A DNA stretch of 64,000 nt from Flavobacteriaceae bacterium CRH (GTDB lineage: Bacteria > Bacteroidota > Bacteroidia > Flavobacteriales > Flavobacteriaceae): NCBI GenBank assembly GCA_001507425.1, contig LMAJ01000005.1:1-64000 (forward strand), read 5' to 3'. Below, in pieces: positions 8,772-16,452 of this stretch (position 1 is the stretch's first letter; every line of letters begins with the position of its first letter). A program made the position numbers and the translations under genes. A model generated the notes under the pieces. It saw nothing but the letters and a program-made list of their open reading frames with translations, had not been told where the DNA came from and ran no database searches.

Positions 8772-8825
8772 AAAAAATAAATTGTTCGCTTTCGCGGATA
8801 GCAAATAAAATTTTACATTAAAAAA

Positions 8826-9335
8826 ATGAATGCAAAACACCCTTCAGAATCTCTAACTATTTTAACCGATTTGGTTTTACCGAGCGAAACAAATCCTTTA
8901 AATAACCTTTTTGGTGGCGAATTATTAGCCCGAATGGACCGCGCCGCGAGTATTGCAGCCCGAAGACATTCACGCCGAATTGTGGTTACGGCTTCTGTAA
9001 ATCACGTAGCTTTTAACAGGGCCATTTCTTTAGGAAGCGTTGTTACTGTCGAAGCAAAAGTATCGAGATCTTTCAAAAGTTCGATGGAAGTTTTTATCGA
9101 TGTTTGGGTAGAAGACCGCGAATCAGGAAACCGCACCAAAGCAAACGAAGCCATTTATACTTTTGTTGCCGTTGACGATACCGGAAGACCTGTAGAAGTT
9201 CCTCCAATTGCACCGGAAACTGAACTTGAAATACAACGTTTTGATGCCGCTTTGCGCCGTAAACAATTAAGTTTATTATTGGCCGGGAAAATAAAACCGT
9301 CTGATGCCACAGAATTAAAGGCTTTGTTTTTGTAG
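8826..9335 (+). CDS. Acyl-CoA thioesterase, hot-dog fold (YciA-like)
   Basis: A single hot-dog domain of 169 residues. The family pattern N-P-L-N-N-L-F-G-G-E-L-L-A-R-M-D (about 22-38) contains the conserved Asn, Gly-Gly and the catalytic Asp at the start of the long helix, followed by V-N-H-V-A-F-N (about 58-64). It hydrolyses acyl-CoA to free acid and CoA in the cytoplasm, in lipid turnover or CoA recycling; chain-length preference is not visible. The C-terminal 40 residues extend beyond the core fold. It is a stand-alone gene between the palindrome and recA. Confidence 0.85.
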   Translation: MNAKHPSESLTILTDLVLPSETNPLNNLFGGELLARMDRAASIAARRHSRRIVVTASVNHVAFNRAISLGSVVTVEAKVSRSFKSSMEVFIDVWVEDRESGNRTKANEAIYTFVAVDDTGRPVEVPPIAPETELEIQRFDAALRRKQLSLLLAGKIKPSDATELKALFL

Positions 9336-9488
9336 TATCAATTTGTGACAATTTGGAACAATTTGAAAGAATGAAACTTCAAAAAAAAGAACTAATTTTA
9401 CAAAATTACATGCCCGTACAAATCGAAATCAGGATGTTATTTACCTTTCTGATTTGCTTTTGAGAATGAAAAAACTATAAAAATTTAG

Positions 9489-10526
9489 ATGAAAGAAAAA
9501 GAAAAAGACAAGGAAAAGATGAGTTCAGAGAAAGATGCCAAATTAAAAGCGCTACAACTTACGCTTGATAAACTAGATAAGACTTACGGTAAAGGAACTG
9601 TAATGAAAATGGGCGACAAAGCTATTGTAGAAGTTGAAACTATTTCTTCAGGTTCTCTTGGTGTGGATTTAGCTCTTGGTGTAAATGGTTATCCTAGAGG
9701 AAGAATTATAGAAATATACGGGCCAGAATCTTCTGGAAAAACTACATTAACATTACACGCAATTGCCGAAGCTCAAAAGGCTGGCGGAATTGCTGCATTT
9801 ATAGATGCTGAGCACGCTTTTGATAGAAACTATGCTGAAAAATTAGGCGTAGATATCGAAAACCTGATCATCTCTCAACCGGACAACGGTGAACAAGCTT
9901 TAGAAATTGCCGAAAACTTAATTCGTTCAGGAGCAATTGATATTGTGGTAATTGACTCGGTTGCTGCATTGACCCCAAAAAGTGAAATCGAAGGTGAAAT
10001 GGGAGATTCTAAAATGGGTCTTCACGCACGTTTGATGTCTCAGGCTTTGAGAAAATTAACGGGAACTATTAGCAAAACAAACTGTACTGTTTTCTTCATC
10101 AACCAGTTGAGAGAAAAAATTGGTGTTATGTTTGGAAATCCTGAAACGACAACGGGTGGTAACGCCTTAAAGTTTTATGCTTCTGTACGTTTAGATATTC
10201 GTCGTTCTTCTCAAATTAAAGATGGAGAAAATGTTATCGGAAACAGAACTAAAGTAAAAGTGGTTAAAAACAAAGTTGCTCCGCCTTTTAAAACTGCTGA
10301 ATTCGACATTATGTACGGAGAAGGAGTTTCTAAAACAGGAGAAATTCTTGATTTAGCGGTTGAATTTGAGATCGTTAAAAAAGCCGGTTCCTGGTTTAGC
10401 TACGGAGATACAAAATTAGGTCAAGGCCGTGATGCCGTAAAAGCTTTAATTAAAGATAATCCTGAATTAGCTGACGAATTAGAAATTAAAATTAAAGCAC
10501 ATATTAAAGAGTTAGCTAACGCATAA
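9489..10526 (+). CDS. recA: RecA recombinase
   Basis: 345 residues, normal for RecA. The Walker A motif G-P-E-S-S-G-K-T-T is at about 75-83, Walker [11 protein letters not shown] near 150, and the loop-2 region is [14 protein letters not shown]. The C-terminal acidic tail is short ([11 protein letters not shown]). The N-terminus is unusually Lys/Glu-rich (K-E-K-E-K-D-K-E-K) before the conserved [16 protein letters not shown]. An internal ATG at 9519 could also be used, but the first ATG is kept. RecA drives homologous recombination and the SOS response. A strong terminator follows 38 nt after the stop. Confidence 0.97.
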   Translation: MKEKEKDKEKMSSEKDAKLKALQLTLDKLDKTYGKGTVMKMGDKAIVEVETISSGSLGVDLALGVNGYPRGRIIEIYGPESSGKTTLTLHAIAEAQKAGGIAAFIDAEHAFDRNYAEKLGVDIENLIISQPDNGEQALEIAENLIRSGAIDIVVIDSVAALTPKSEIEGEMGDSKMGLHARLMSQALRKLTGTISKTNCTVFFINQLREKIGVMFGNPETTTGGNALKFYASVRLDIRRSSQIKDGENVIGNRTKVKVVKNKVAPPFKTAEFDIMYGEGVSKTGEILDLAVEFEIVKKAGSWFSYGDTKLGQGRDAVKALIKDNPELADELEIKIKAHIKELANA

Positions 10527-10564
10527 AACTTTAAAAATACTTTTAAATCAATACTTTATATTTC

Positions 10565-10599
10565 AAACCCGACAAGTTTTAAAACTTGTCGGGTTTTTT
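10565..10599 (+). terminator. recA terminator
   Basis: The perfect 16-bp palindrome aaacccgacaagtttt/aaaacttgtcgggttt (10565-10596) runs into a T tract. Clear intrinsic terminator after recA. Confidence 0.9.
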
Positions 10600-10621
10600 A
10601 TTTCAAAAAAAATAAAAAATG

Positions 10622-10663
10622 ACGCAACCTTTTTTAAAAACTTACATCTATTAAAAAGACACG
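10622..10663 (+). promoter_or_regulatory. GCAACC-type promoter-like element, copy A
   Basis: cgcaacctttttt at 10623-10635 and tctatta at 10647-10653. A similar pair recurs at 10811-10841. From memory, GCAACCTTTTT plus a downstream TCTAT-like element resembles sequences before extracytoplasmic-function sigma-dependent genes in this phylum; this assignment is inference. Confidence 0.4.
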
Positions 10664-10781
10664 AGAATTTGATAAGGTATCGGCCATAAATACTGCTATC
10701 AAAGGCTTTTTTAGAATAAATTTTGGTTGTTTGTTCGGAGTAAAAACCCGTTAGTTGTATTTTGGTGCTAACGGGTTTTTT
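10664..10781 (+). ncRNA. Candidate small RNA between promoter-like element and terminator
   Basis: Roughly 120 nt between promoter-like copy A and a strong terminator contain no ATG-initiated frame of useful length. The segment begins after the terminator of recA and ends at its own terminator, so it looks like an independent short transcription unit. No known RNA family was recognised. Boundaries are approximate and transcription is inferred. Confidence 0.35.
10742..10781 (+). terminator. Intrinsic terminator of the first post-recA unit
   Basis: The 13-bp stem aaaaacccgttag (10742-10754) / ctaacgggttttt (10768-10780) is followed by T residues. It is distinct from the recA terminator 180 bp upstream. 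Confidence 0.85.
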
Positions 10782-10809
10782 ATAATTTTTTAAGAATTTT
10801 CTACTTACA

Positions 10810-10850
10810 ACGCAACCTTTTTAAATATTGGCTCTCTTTTAATAGTGACG
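10810..10850 (+). promoter_or_regulatory. GCAACC-type promoter-like element, copy B
   Basis: cgcaacctttttaaa at 10811-10825, then tctctttta at 10833-10841. It parallels copy A (element starts 188 bp apart) and precedes a 34-codon frame and a terminator. Confidence 0.4.
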
Positions 10851-10901
10851 TTAACTTGAGTTTTTGTAAACTCTTTATTATCAACCGTTAATATTTGAAT
10901 C

Positions 10902-11006
10902 ATGAAAGAGAAAATAGAACTGTTGTTGAATAAAAACCGCAGAAAAACCAAACTAAAAATTAAAAAAGTATTACGATTCATTTCTGAAAAGATAATACAC
11001 CGATAA
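10902..11006 (+). CDS. Possible small basic peptide, 34 aa
   Basis: An ATG at 10902 opens 34 codons ending TAA at 11004-11006. The peptide is strongly basic (N-K-N-R-R-K-T-K-L-K-I-K-K near the middle) and ends I-I-H-R. It lies between promoter-like copy B and a terminator, so it could be a small protein gene, or the region could act as RNA. No homologue is recognised. Low coding confidence because the composition follows the AT-rich background. Confidence 0.35.
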   Translation: MKEKIELLLNKNRRKTKLKIKKVLRFISEKIIHR

Positions 11007-11039
11007 ATTTTGAATATAAAAGGGGTTTTAATTCAAAAT

Positions 11040-11077
11040 AAAACCCGGCGATCTTTATTAGATTGTCGGGTTTTTTA
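11040..11077. terminator. Terminator shared by the small unit and the acyltransferase gene
   Basis: aaacccggcgatc ... gattgtcgggttt forms a stem with G-T wobbles, followed by a T run on the plus strand. The acyltransferase gene ends at 11080 on the minus strand, so the hairpin may serve both sides. Confidence 0.75.
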
Positions 11078-11079
11078 AT

Positions 11080-11835
11080 TTATTTTTTTAAATCTTCCTT
11101 TTTAAATTCGAGTAATCCTTTGTAGATCAATTGCCTCGTTTCATCTCTTAAGTCTTTTCTGTTTTCACTTGTTAAGCCTTTTGTTTCAATAAATGGCAAT
11201 ATTTTTCCGCGCATTTTTCCGGGGCTTCCGCTTAAAAAAGTATACGAAAAGCGTTCTTTATTATCGGCAAAAACAACTGGTACAATCGGAATTTGATGTT
11301 CTATTGCCAATCGAAAAGCACCATCTTTAAATTCATCAAGCAAGATCGATTCATCATCAGGAACTCCGCCTTCAGGAAAAATACATATACTAAGTCCTTG
11401 ACTAAGCCTGTCTTGTGCTCTTTTAAAAACTTCATTTTTGCTTCTAGATGAATTTCTGTCAACCAAAATACAAGTTCTTTTATAGAAAAATCCAAATAAA
11501 GGAATTTTAGAAAGTTCTTTCTTTCCTACAAAAACAAACGGGTTTCTAATAACGGCAAGCATCAACATGATGTCGGTCATAGAAGTATGATTGGCAACAA
11601 TCATGTAACTTTTACCTTTCTCCAGTTTTTCAAGACGTTCGATTTTGTAATAAAAACCCATTCCAAAAAGAATGAATTTAGCCCAAATGCGGGCCATTTT
11701 AAAAAAATAGGGATATCCGCTTTCCGTTATTATAGAAACTAGCAGAAATGGCAGCATAATCAATATTGGGATGGCCATCACGATATAAAACCAAACACGC
11801 CATAAAACCCAAAAAACAATTTTAATTCCTTTCAT
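11080..11835 (-). CDS. 1-acyl-sn-glycerol-3-phosphate acyltransferase (PlsC family)
   Basis: Starting at ATG 11835 gives 251 residues. The open frame extends a further 35 codons upstream, but those codons read through an intergenic repeat and are rejected as start. Two hydrophobic segments (about 3-35) anchor it in the inner membrane. The acyltransferase motif N-H-T-S-M-T-D (HX4D) is near residue 80, and F-P-E-G-G (substrate binding) is near 150. The family transfers an acyl chain to lysophosphatidic acid to make phosphatidic acid in phospholipid synthesis. Sequence cannot exclude an ornithine-lipid or other lysolipid acyltransferase role. Confidence 0.85.
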   Translation of the reverse strand: MKGIKIVFWVLWRVWFYIVMAIPILIMLPFLLVSIITESGYPYFFKMARIWAKFILFGMGFYYKIERLEKLEKGKSYMIVANHTSMTDIMLMLAVIRNPFVFVGKKELSKIPLFGFFYKRTCILVDRNSSRSKNEVFKRAQDRLSQGLSICIFPEGGVPDDESILLDEFKDGAFRLAIEHQIPIVPVVFADNKERFSYTFLSGSPGKMRGKILPFIETKGLTSENRKDLRDETRQLIYKGLLEFKKEDLKK

Positions 11836-11902
11836 AGATTCAAATGTAATAAACAGAAATGAATTTTTAATGAAAGAATTTATGGTAGTATGCAAACTGG
11901 AA

Positions 11903-11943
11903 CGTTTTTTCACGGCAAAGTGCGCAAAGTTTTTTCGCAAAGT
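11903..11943 (-). repeat. 41-bp CTTTGCG-type intergenic repeat, inverted copy
   Basis: The reverse complement begins actttgcgaaaaaacttt and ends at a run of A then cg. It matches 12571-12611 with only a few mismatches but in the opposite orientation. The two copies bracket the broken GxxExxY gene. Confidence 0.75.
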
Positions 11944-12101
11944 AAAGAAGTTAAGTAACTAAACTGACAGTTGCAAACAATTAAGATCACAAAGCAATAT
12001 GTTAAATACTTTAAATCTTAATAAAAAAACTGATAGGTTCTTGAATTGAATGGCTGGTAATTTATAAGAAAATAAATATTAATTTTGATGTTTTTAATGC
12101 T

Positions 12102-12449
12102 ATGACAGAAAACGAAATATCAAATATTATAATTGGACTTGCAATTGAAATTCATAAAGTGCTTGGGCCAGGTTTATTGGAAAATGCCTATCAAGTCTTC
12201 ATGTGGAAAAAGAGAAAATAATGCCTTTAATTTTTGAAGAAGTCCAATTAGATTGTGGCTATCGCATTGATTTACCAGTAGAAAATAAATTTATAATTGA
12301 AATAAAAAGTGTAGAATCGCTTACCGTAAATCATCTGGCACAAACCTTAACTTATTTAAAAATTGAAAAATTACAAACTAGGTCTTATGATAAATTTCAA
12401 CGAAATTTTATTAAAAAACGGAATAAGAAGAATTGTAAATAATTTATAA
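12102..12449 (+). pseudogene. Broken GxxExxY-family gene
   Basis: Three frames together spell one family member. The first frame (ATG 12102) gives I-I-G-L-A-I-E-I-H-K-V-L-G-P-G-L-L-E-N-A-Y-Q and then falls out of frame into a TAA at 12219-12221. The middle frame resumes at L-H-V-E-K-E-K-I-M-P and continues through the D-L-P-V-E-N-K-F-I-I-E-I-K core (PD-(D/E)xK-like) to the Y-L-K-I-E-K region. A third frame gives G-L-M-I-N-F-N-E and ends N-N-L at 12447-12449. The linker between A-Y-Q and L-H-V-E is shortened compared with the family, so one deletion-frameshift and one further frameshift have occurred. Intact members are about 125 residues of unknown function, probably nuclease-related. Probably inactive. 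Confidence 0.75.
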
Positions 12450-12490
12450 AATCCAACTTTGTGAACTTCAAAAAAAACTTCGTTCAAAAA

Positions 12491-12533
12491 CTTAGCAACC
12501 TTTGCGAGAAAGCTTTGTAGGCTTTGCGGTAAA
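12491..12533 (+). repeat. Diverged CTTTGCG-type intergenic repeat
   Basis: ttagcaacctttgcgagaaa, then gctttgtaggctttgcggta: a looser copy of the same repeat family as 12571-12611, lying 80 bp before it. Confidence 0.55.
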
Positions 12534-12570
12534 TGATCACCGTTTTCGTTAAAAAAAATAACGTTCACGA

Positions 12571-12611
12571 ACTTTGCGAAAAAACTTTGTGCACTTTGCG
12601 GTAAAAAAACG
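12571..12611 (+). repeat. 41-bp CTTTGCG-type intergenic repeat, direct copy
   Basis: actttgcgaaaaaactttgt and then gcactttgcggta lead into a run of A. It is the reverse complement, with a few differences, of 11903-11943. It ends 27 nt before the trpS start, so it may form part of the trpS leader. Confidence 0.75.
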
Positions 12612-12638
12612 AAATTTGCAGTTAAGAAAAAAACTAGA

Positions 12639-13613
12639 ATGGCAAAAATACTTACTGGTGTTCAAAGTACGGGAACGCCACACTTGGGCAATTTGTTGGG
12701 AGCTATTATTCCGGCAATCGAATTATCTAATAATCCGGCAAACGAATCATACTTGTTCATTGCTGATTTACACTCGATTACACAGATAAAAGACGGTAAA
12801 ACATTAAGAGAAAACACCTATAGCACCGCGGCCGCCTGGCTGGCATGTGGTTTAAATCCTGATAAAGTTACTTTTTACAGACAATCTGATGTAACGCAAA
12901 CTGCTGAATTGACATGGTACTTAAGTTGCTTTTTTCCGTATCAGCGTTTGACTTTGGCGCATTCTTTCAAAGATAAATCGGACCGTTTAGGCAATGTTAA
13001 TGCCGGACTTTTTACATATCCGATGCTAATGGCTGCAGATATTTTGCTTTATAATGCTGAGTTTGTTCCGGTTGGAAAAGACCAAAAACAACATATAGAA
13101 ATTACACGTGATGTCGCTGCAAGTTTTAACCGTCAAATGGGAGAAACTTTTGTACTTCCGGAAGCCAGAATACAGGAAGACGGTAAATTGATTCCTGGTA
13201 CAAATGGCGGAAAAATGAGTAAATCGGCCAATAATATTATCAATATTTTCCTGGATGATAAAACGCTTCGTAAGCAAGTTATGAGTATCGAAACTGATAG
13301 TACTCCGCTCGAAGCGCCGAAAAATCCGGATACTTGTAATGCTTTTGCAATTTATTCATTACTGGCAAATGAAAATCAAATTGCAGAAATGAGAGCCAAT
13401 TATTTAGGCGGAAATTACGGTTACGGTCACGCAAAACAAGCTCTTTTTGAATTGATTACAGAAAAATTTAAAACTGAAAGAGAAAAATACAATTACTACA
13501 TCAACAACCTCGAAGAAGTTGATGCTCTTTTGAAAAAAGGTGCGGCAAAAGCTTCTGTTGTTGCAGATGGCGTTTTAGCAAAAGTTCGCGAAGTTCTTGG
13601 ATTTGAGAAATAA
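12639..13613 (+). CDS. trpS: Tryptophanyl-tRNA synthetase
   Basis: A 324-residue class I synthetase that charges tRNA-Trp. The HIGH signature appears as T-P-H-L-G-N at about 13-18 and the KMSKS loop as G-G-K-M-S-K-S near residue 190. The dimer and Trp-binding region P-M-L-M-A-A-D-I-L-L-Y and G-K-D-Q-K-Q-H are both present near 130-150. The length is normal. The gene stands alone; the spacer upstream is made mostly of CTTTGCG-type repeats, and I could not identify a standard promoter there. Confidence 0.95.
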   Translation: MAKILTGVQSTGTPHLGNLLGAIIPAIELSNNPANESYLFIADLHSITQIKDGKTLRENTYSTAAAWLACGLNPDKVTFYRQSDVTQTAELTWYLSCFFPYQRLTLAHSFKDKSDRLGNVNAGLFTYPMLMAADILLYNAEFVPVGKDQKQHIEITRDVAASFNRQMGETFVLPEARIQEDGKLIPGTNGGKMSKSANNIINIFLDDKTLRKQVMSIETDSTPLEAPKNPDTCNAFAIYSLLANENQIAEMRANYLGGNYGYGHAKQALFELITEKFKTEREKYNYYINNLEEVDALLKKGAAKASVVADGVLAKVREVLGFEK

Positions 13614-13926
13614 GCATTTCAATTCTAAACAGTTAAATCATCTTTTACTACCAAAAAAGTCTATTAATTTTAATGGATTTTTTTTTAGTTTAAATTCAGT
13701 ATATAAGAAAAATATTATGAATTTTTTGTTTTTTAAATTAAAAACCAAACTGTATTTTTAAACATTGAAAATCAGTAAAATACTACATATCACATGAACA
13801 TATAATTTAAATAAAATCCTAATAAATTTAAAATTTTTATAAATTTTTTCTGAAAAAATTAGTATATTTTAACGTTTTTATAAACTAAATACTATATTTA
13901 TCACTCAAATCTATAAATTTTAACCT
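13614..13926. other. AT-rich intergenic region
   Basis: 313 bp, extremely AT-rich, between trpS and the repeat lipoprotein. No frame, hairpin with T tail, or conserved element was recognised; it presumably carries the lipoprotein promoter. Confidence 0.35.
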
Positions 13927-15045
13927 ATGAAAAAAATTCAATTATTATTTGCTAGTATCTTTTTGATTGCGTTCACATCATGTACAAATGATACAGAAAA
14001 TGAGCAAAGTGTAACTACTGCTACAAACAATAGTAAATTAACAGCAAAATCTGCTCTCGTAAATCCAACCGTATATGCTGCCGGATATGGTCAGTCGAGC
14101 TGGACAACACAAACAGCTTCTACAATTTGGACAGATGGAGTCGAGTACAATCTAACTGATGGTGTATACACAGGAACAGCCTGGTCAGTTTATAAAGAAG
14201 GTACGGACGTTTATGTTCTAACAAAAGAATACAATCAACTTGTTAGCGGATCTAATAATATTTGTAAAGTATGGAAAAACAATGTTTTACAATATACATT
14301 ACCATCTACACCAAATACTCATCCTAATTCATTATTCGTTTCAGGAGGAACTGTTTATGTTGTTGGTAGGGATTATGTTTCGTCAAAATTTGTTGCAAAA
14401 CTATGGGTTAACGGAGTTGTGACTACCTTGTCTACCGGAACAACTAACGCAGAAGCAGCTTCAGTGTATGTGAGTTCAGGAACTGTATATATTGCAGGTT
14501 ATGAACAAGCATCAAATGGAAATTATGTTGCCAAATTATGGAAAAAAGTAGGCCAAGCAGCAATAACATCAACAGATATTTCTGCTAACACAAGTAATTC
14601 ATATGCAACTTCAGTATTTGTAGTTGGTACAGATGTATATGTTGGTGGTAAAGCGGCAAGTACAATTAATAATTTTGGTTTCAGAGCAACTGTCTGGAAA
14701 AATTCAGTACCAACTTACTTAACAGATGGAGCTTATGATGCAAGCGTTAATTCTGTATTTGTTTTAGGAACAAATGTTCATTCGGCTGGTTATAAATACA
14801 ACGGTACAAACAGTTTAGCGTTGGTGTGGAAAAACTCAGTAGTTACGCAACTATCTGTAGGAACTAATGCAGCATTTGCATATTCAGTATTTGCTTACGG
14901 AAATGATGTTTATGTTGGAGGAATTGAGCAAAATCCAAGTTTTAGCAATGTAGCTAACGTAGGTAAAATATGGAAAAATGGAGCCGTTTATTTCCAAACA
15001 AGTCAGGGTTATTATCATAATATAACCTCTATTTTTGTTCAGTAA
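13927..15045 (+). CDS. Lipoprotein with repeated propeller-like blades
   Basis: 372 residues. The lipobox A-F-T-S-C is at 16-20, and the acidic residues right after the Cys (T-N-D-T-E-N-E) fit the Bacteroidota lipoprotein export signal, so surface display is plausible. From about 50 on, six or seven repeats of 45-50 residues share the pattern V-Y-V-x-G ... A-x-L-W-K-N-G/S-x-x-x-x-L-T/S-x-G, alternating with A-x-S-V-F-V/Y-x-G-x-x-V-Y. This periodicity suggests a beta-propeller. The Trp-Lys-Asn repeats are very regular, suggesting internal duplication. No enzymatic residues stand out; ligand or adhesion function is possible. Single gene with its own terminator. Confidence 0.7.
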   Translation: MKKIQLLFASIFLIAFTSCTNDTENEQSVTTATNNSKLTAKSALVNPTVYAAGYGQSSWTTQTASTIWTDGVEYNLTDGVYTGTAWSVYKEGTDVYVLTKEYNQLVSGSNNICKVWKNNVLQYTLPSTPNTHPNSLFVSGGTVYVVGRDYVSSKFVAKLWVNGVVTTLSTGTTNAEAASVYVSSGTVYIAGYEQASNGNYVAKLWKKVGQAAITSTDISANTSNSYATSVFVVGTDVYVGGKAASTINNFGFRATVWKNSVPTYLTDGAYDASVNSVFVLGTNVHSAGYKYNGTNSLALVWKNSVVTQLSVGTNAAFAYSVFAYGNDVYVGGIEQNPSFSNVANVGKIWKNGAVYFQTSQGYYHNITSIFVQ

Positions 15046-15054
15046 CAAAATATA

Positions 15055-15094
15055 AAAAAAGCTCTTTCAAAATAAAATTTGAAAGAGCTTTTTT
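15055..15094. terminator. Bidirectional terminator between lipoprotein gene and dprA
   Basis: aaaagctctttcaaa / tttgaaagagctttttt stem with A and T runs on either side, between convergent genes. Confidence 0.9.
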
Positions 15095-15095
15095 A

Positions 15096-16196
15096 CTAAA
15101 TAGCCTCAAACAACTTCCCCGGCAAAGGCCTAATAAGTCCTTTAAGCTCCATATTTAACAACAATCCAGAGATTTTATAAATCGGGAAATCGCATTGAAG
15201 CGCAATAATATCCATTAATTCCTTTCCGTTTTTCAATAGAAAATCATAGACTTTTTGTTCGTCCAATTCCAGTTCTACGAACAGCATTTTTTGAACAGGT
15301 TTTGCTTTATTTTCTATATCCCAATTGAGCATATAAATCAAATCTGCAGCACTAGATAGTACACTTGCTTTTTGTGTCTTAATGAGATCATTACAACCCT
15401 GACTGTATTTGTCTGTAACTCTTCCGGGAACGGCAAAAACATCACGATTATAGTCATTTGCTAAATTGGCCGTAATAAGTGAGCCACCTTTATCTGCAGA
15501 TTCTATAACAATTGTGGCCTCAGTCATGCCGGCCACAATACGGTTTCGGCGTACAAAATTTTCTTTATCAGGATTTGAAGAACTCCAAAATTCGGTAATA
15601 AAGCCACCGTTTTCTTCCATTTTAGCTACATATTTTTTATGTGTTTTAGGATAAAATTGATTTAAACCATGCGCCAAAACTCCAATCGTTTGCAGGTTAT
15701 TTTCCATTGCTAATTGATGTGCTATAATATCAACTCCATATGCAAAACCACTAACAATTACAGGATCAAGCGGCGCCAAATCTTCGATTAGCTTTTTGAA
15801 AAACTCGGTTCCGTACGATGTAATTTGTCTTGTACCGACGATGCTTATAATTCTTTTGTTTTTTAAATTTATATTTCCGGCTGTAAAAATTAAAACAGGT
15901 GAATCAATACAATGTTTAAGGCGATCGGGATAACTTTCATCCTGAAAAAACGAAACATTTATGCTGTTAGATTTAATGAATTGAAGTTCCAGATTAGCCT
16001 TTTCAAAAATTGTGTGATCTTTTAAATTTTTCAATAAAATAGCACCTACACCATCTATAGCGGCAATTTGATTTGATTTTGCTTTTAAAATAGCCTCGGC
16101 AGAACCAAAATGTGTGAGCAGTTTTTTGGCCATAATATCGCCCACTCCATCAACTTTTAGTAAGGTTAATAAATAAAATAAATCTTGATCTGACAT
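15096..16196 (-). CDS. dprA: DNA processing protein DprA
   Basis: 366 residues. The N-terminal helix-hairpin-helix region has two G-V-G repeats (V-D-G-V-G-D and I-D-G-V-G-A). The Rossmann core carries I-V-G-T-R near 117, S-G-F-A-Y-G-V-D near 150, L-A-H-G-L-N-Q-F-Y-P near 180, R-R-N-R-I-V-A-G near 220, and K-G-G-S-L-I-T-A. The C-terminal winged-helix-like domain is about residues 300-366. DprA binds incoming single-stranded DNA and loads RecA during natural transformation. Full length and intact. It is transcribed divergently from the HU/SPOR gene. Confidence 0.93.
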   Translation of the reverse strand: MSDQDLFYLLTLLKVDGVGDIMAKKLLTHFGSAEAILKAKSNQIAAIDGVGAILLKNLKDHTIFEKANLELQFIKSNSINVSFFQDESYPDRLKHCIDSPVLIFTAGNINLKNKRIISIVGTRQITSYGTEFFKKLIEDLAPLDPVIVSGFAYGVDIIAHQLAMENNLQTIGVLAHGLNQFYPKTHKKYVAKMEENGGFITEFWSSSNPDKENFVRRNRIVAGMTEATIVIESADKGGSLITANLANDYNRDVFAVPGRVTDKYSQGCNDLIKTQKASVLSSAADLIYMLNWDIENKAKPVQKMLFVELELDEQKVYDFLLKNGKELMDIIALQCDFPIYKISGLLLNMELKGLIRPLPGKLFEAI

Positions 16197-16417
16197 TGGT
16201 TTGAATCTTGTTTTTATGTGGCGAATATTTTCCTGAGATTAATTATTTCAGAAGAATTCAGGAATGGCAAATATATAAATTAGAAGTAAATTCTTTCAAA
16301 AAATAAAAGATTATTGAATTCTCATTTGTTTTAGGAAAACATTAATTATATTTAACTAATTGAAAACTAATCGACTAAAAAAATATGTGGATTGTTAATA
16401 AAAATTGTGAATAAAAT

Positions 16418-16447
16418 TTTGATAACTATATTCGTTGCATAACTTTG
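16418..16447 (+). promoter_or_regulatory. Promoter of the HU/SPOR gene, near-leaderless
   Basis: TTTG at 16418-16421, 18 nt, then TAACTTTG at 16440-16447. The ATG at 16453 is 5 nt after the -7 box. The upstream in-frame TTG at 16435 lies ahead of the box and cannot be the start. Confidence 0.7.
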
Positions 16448-16452
16448 TTACT

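Noticed and set aside
9370..9465. Short plus-strand frame of about 30 codons before recA
   Set aside because: No promoter-terminator context, no conserved pattern; probably part of the recA upstream region.
12574..12789. Plus-strand frame beginning like the upstream acyltransferase extension (M-R-K-N-F)
   Set aside because: Both starts are translations of the same CTTTGCG intergenic repeat; the real gene is trpS in another frame from 12639.
16384..16425. tgtggat and tgtgaat words upstream of the HU/SPOR gene as DnaA boxes
   Set aside because: They do not complete the nine-base box and stand alone; the promoter of the gene explains the region.
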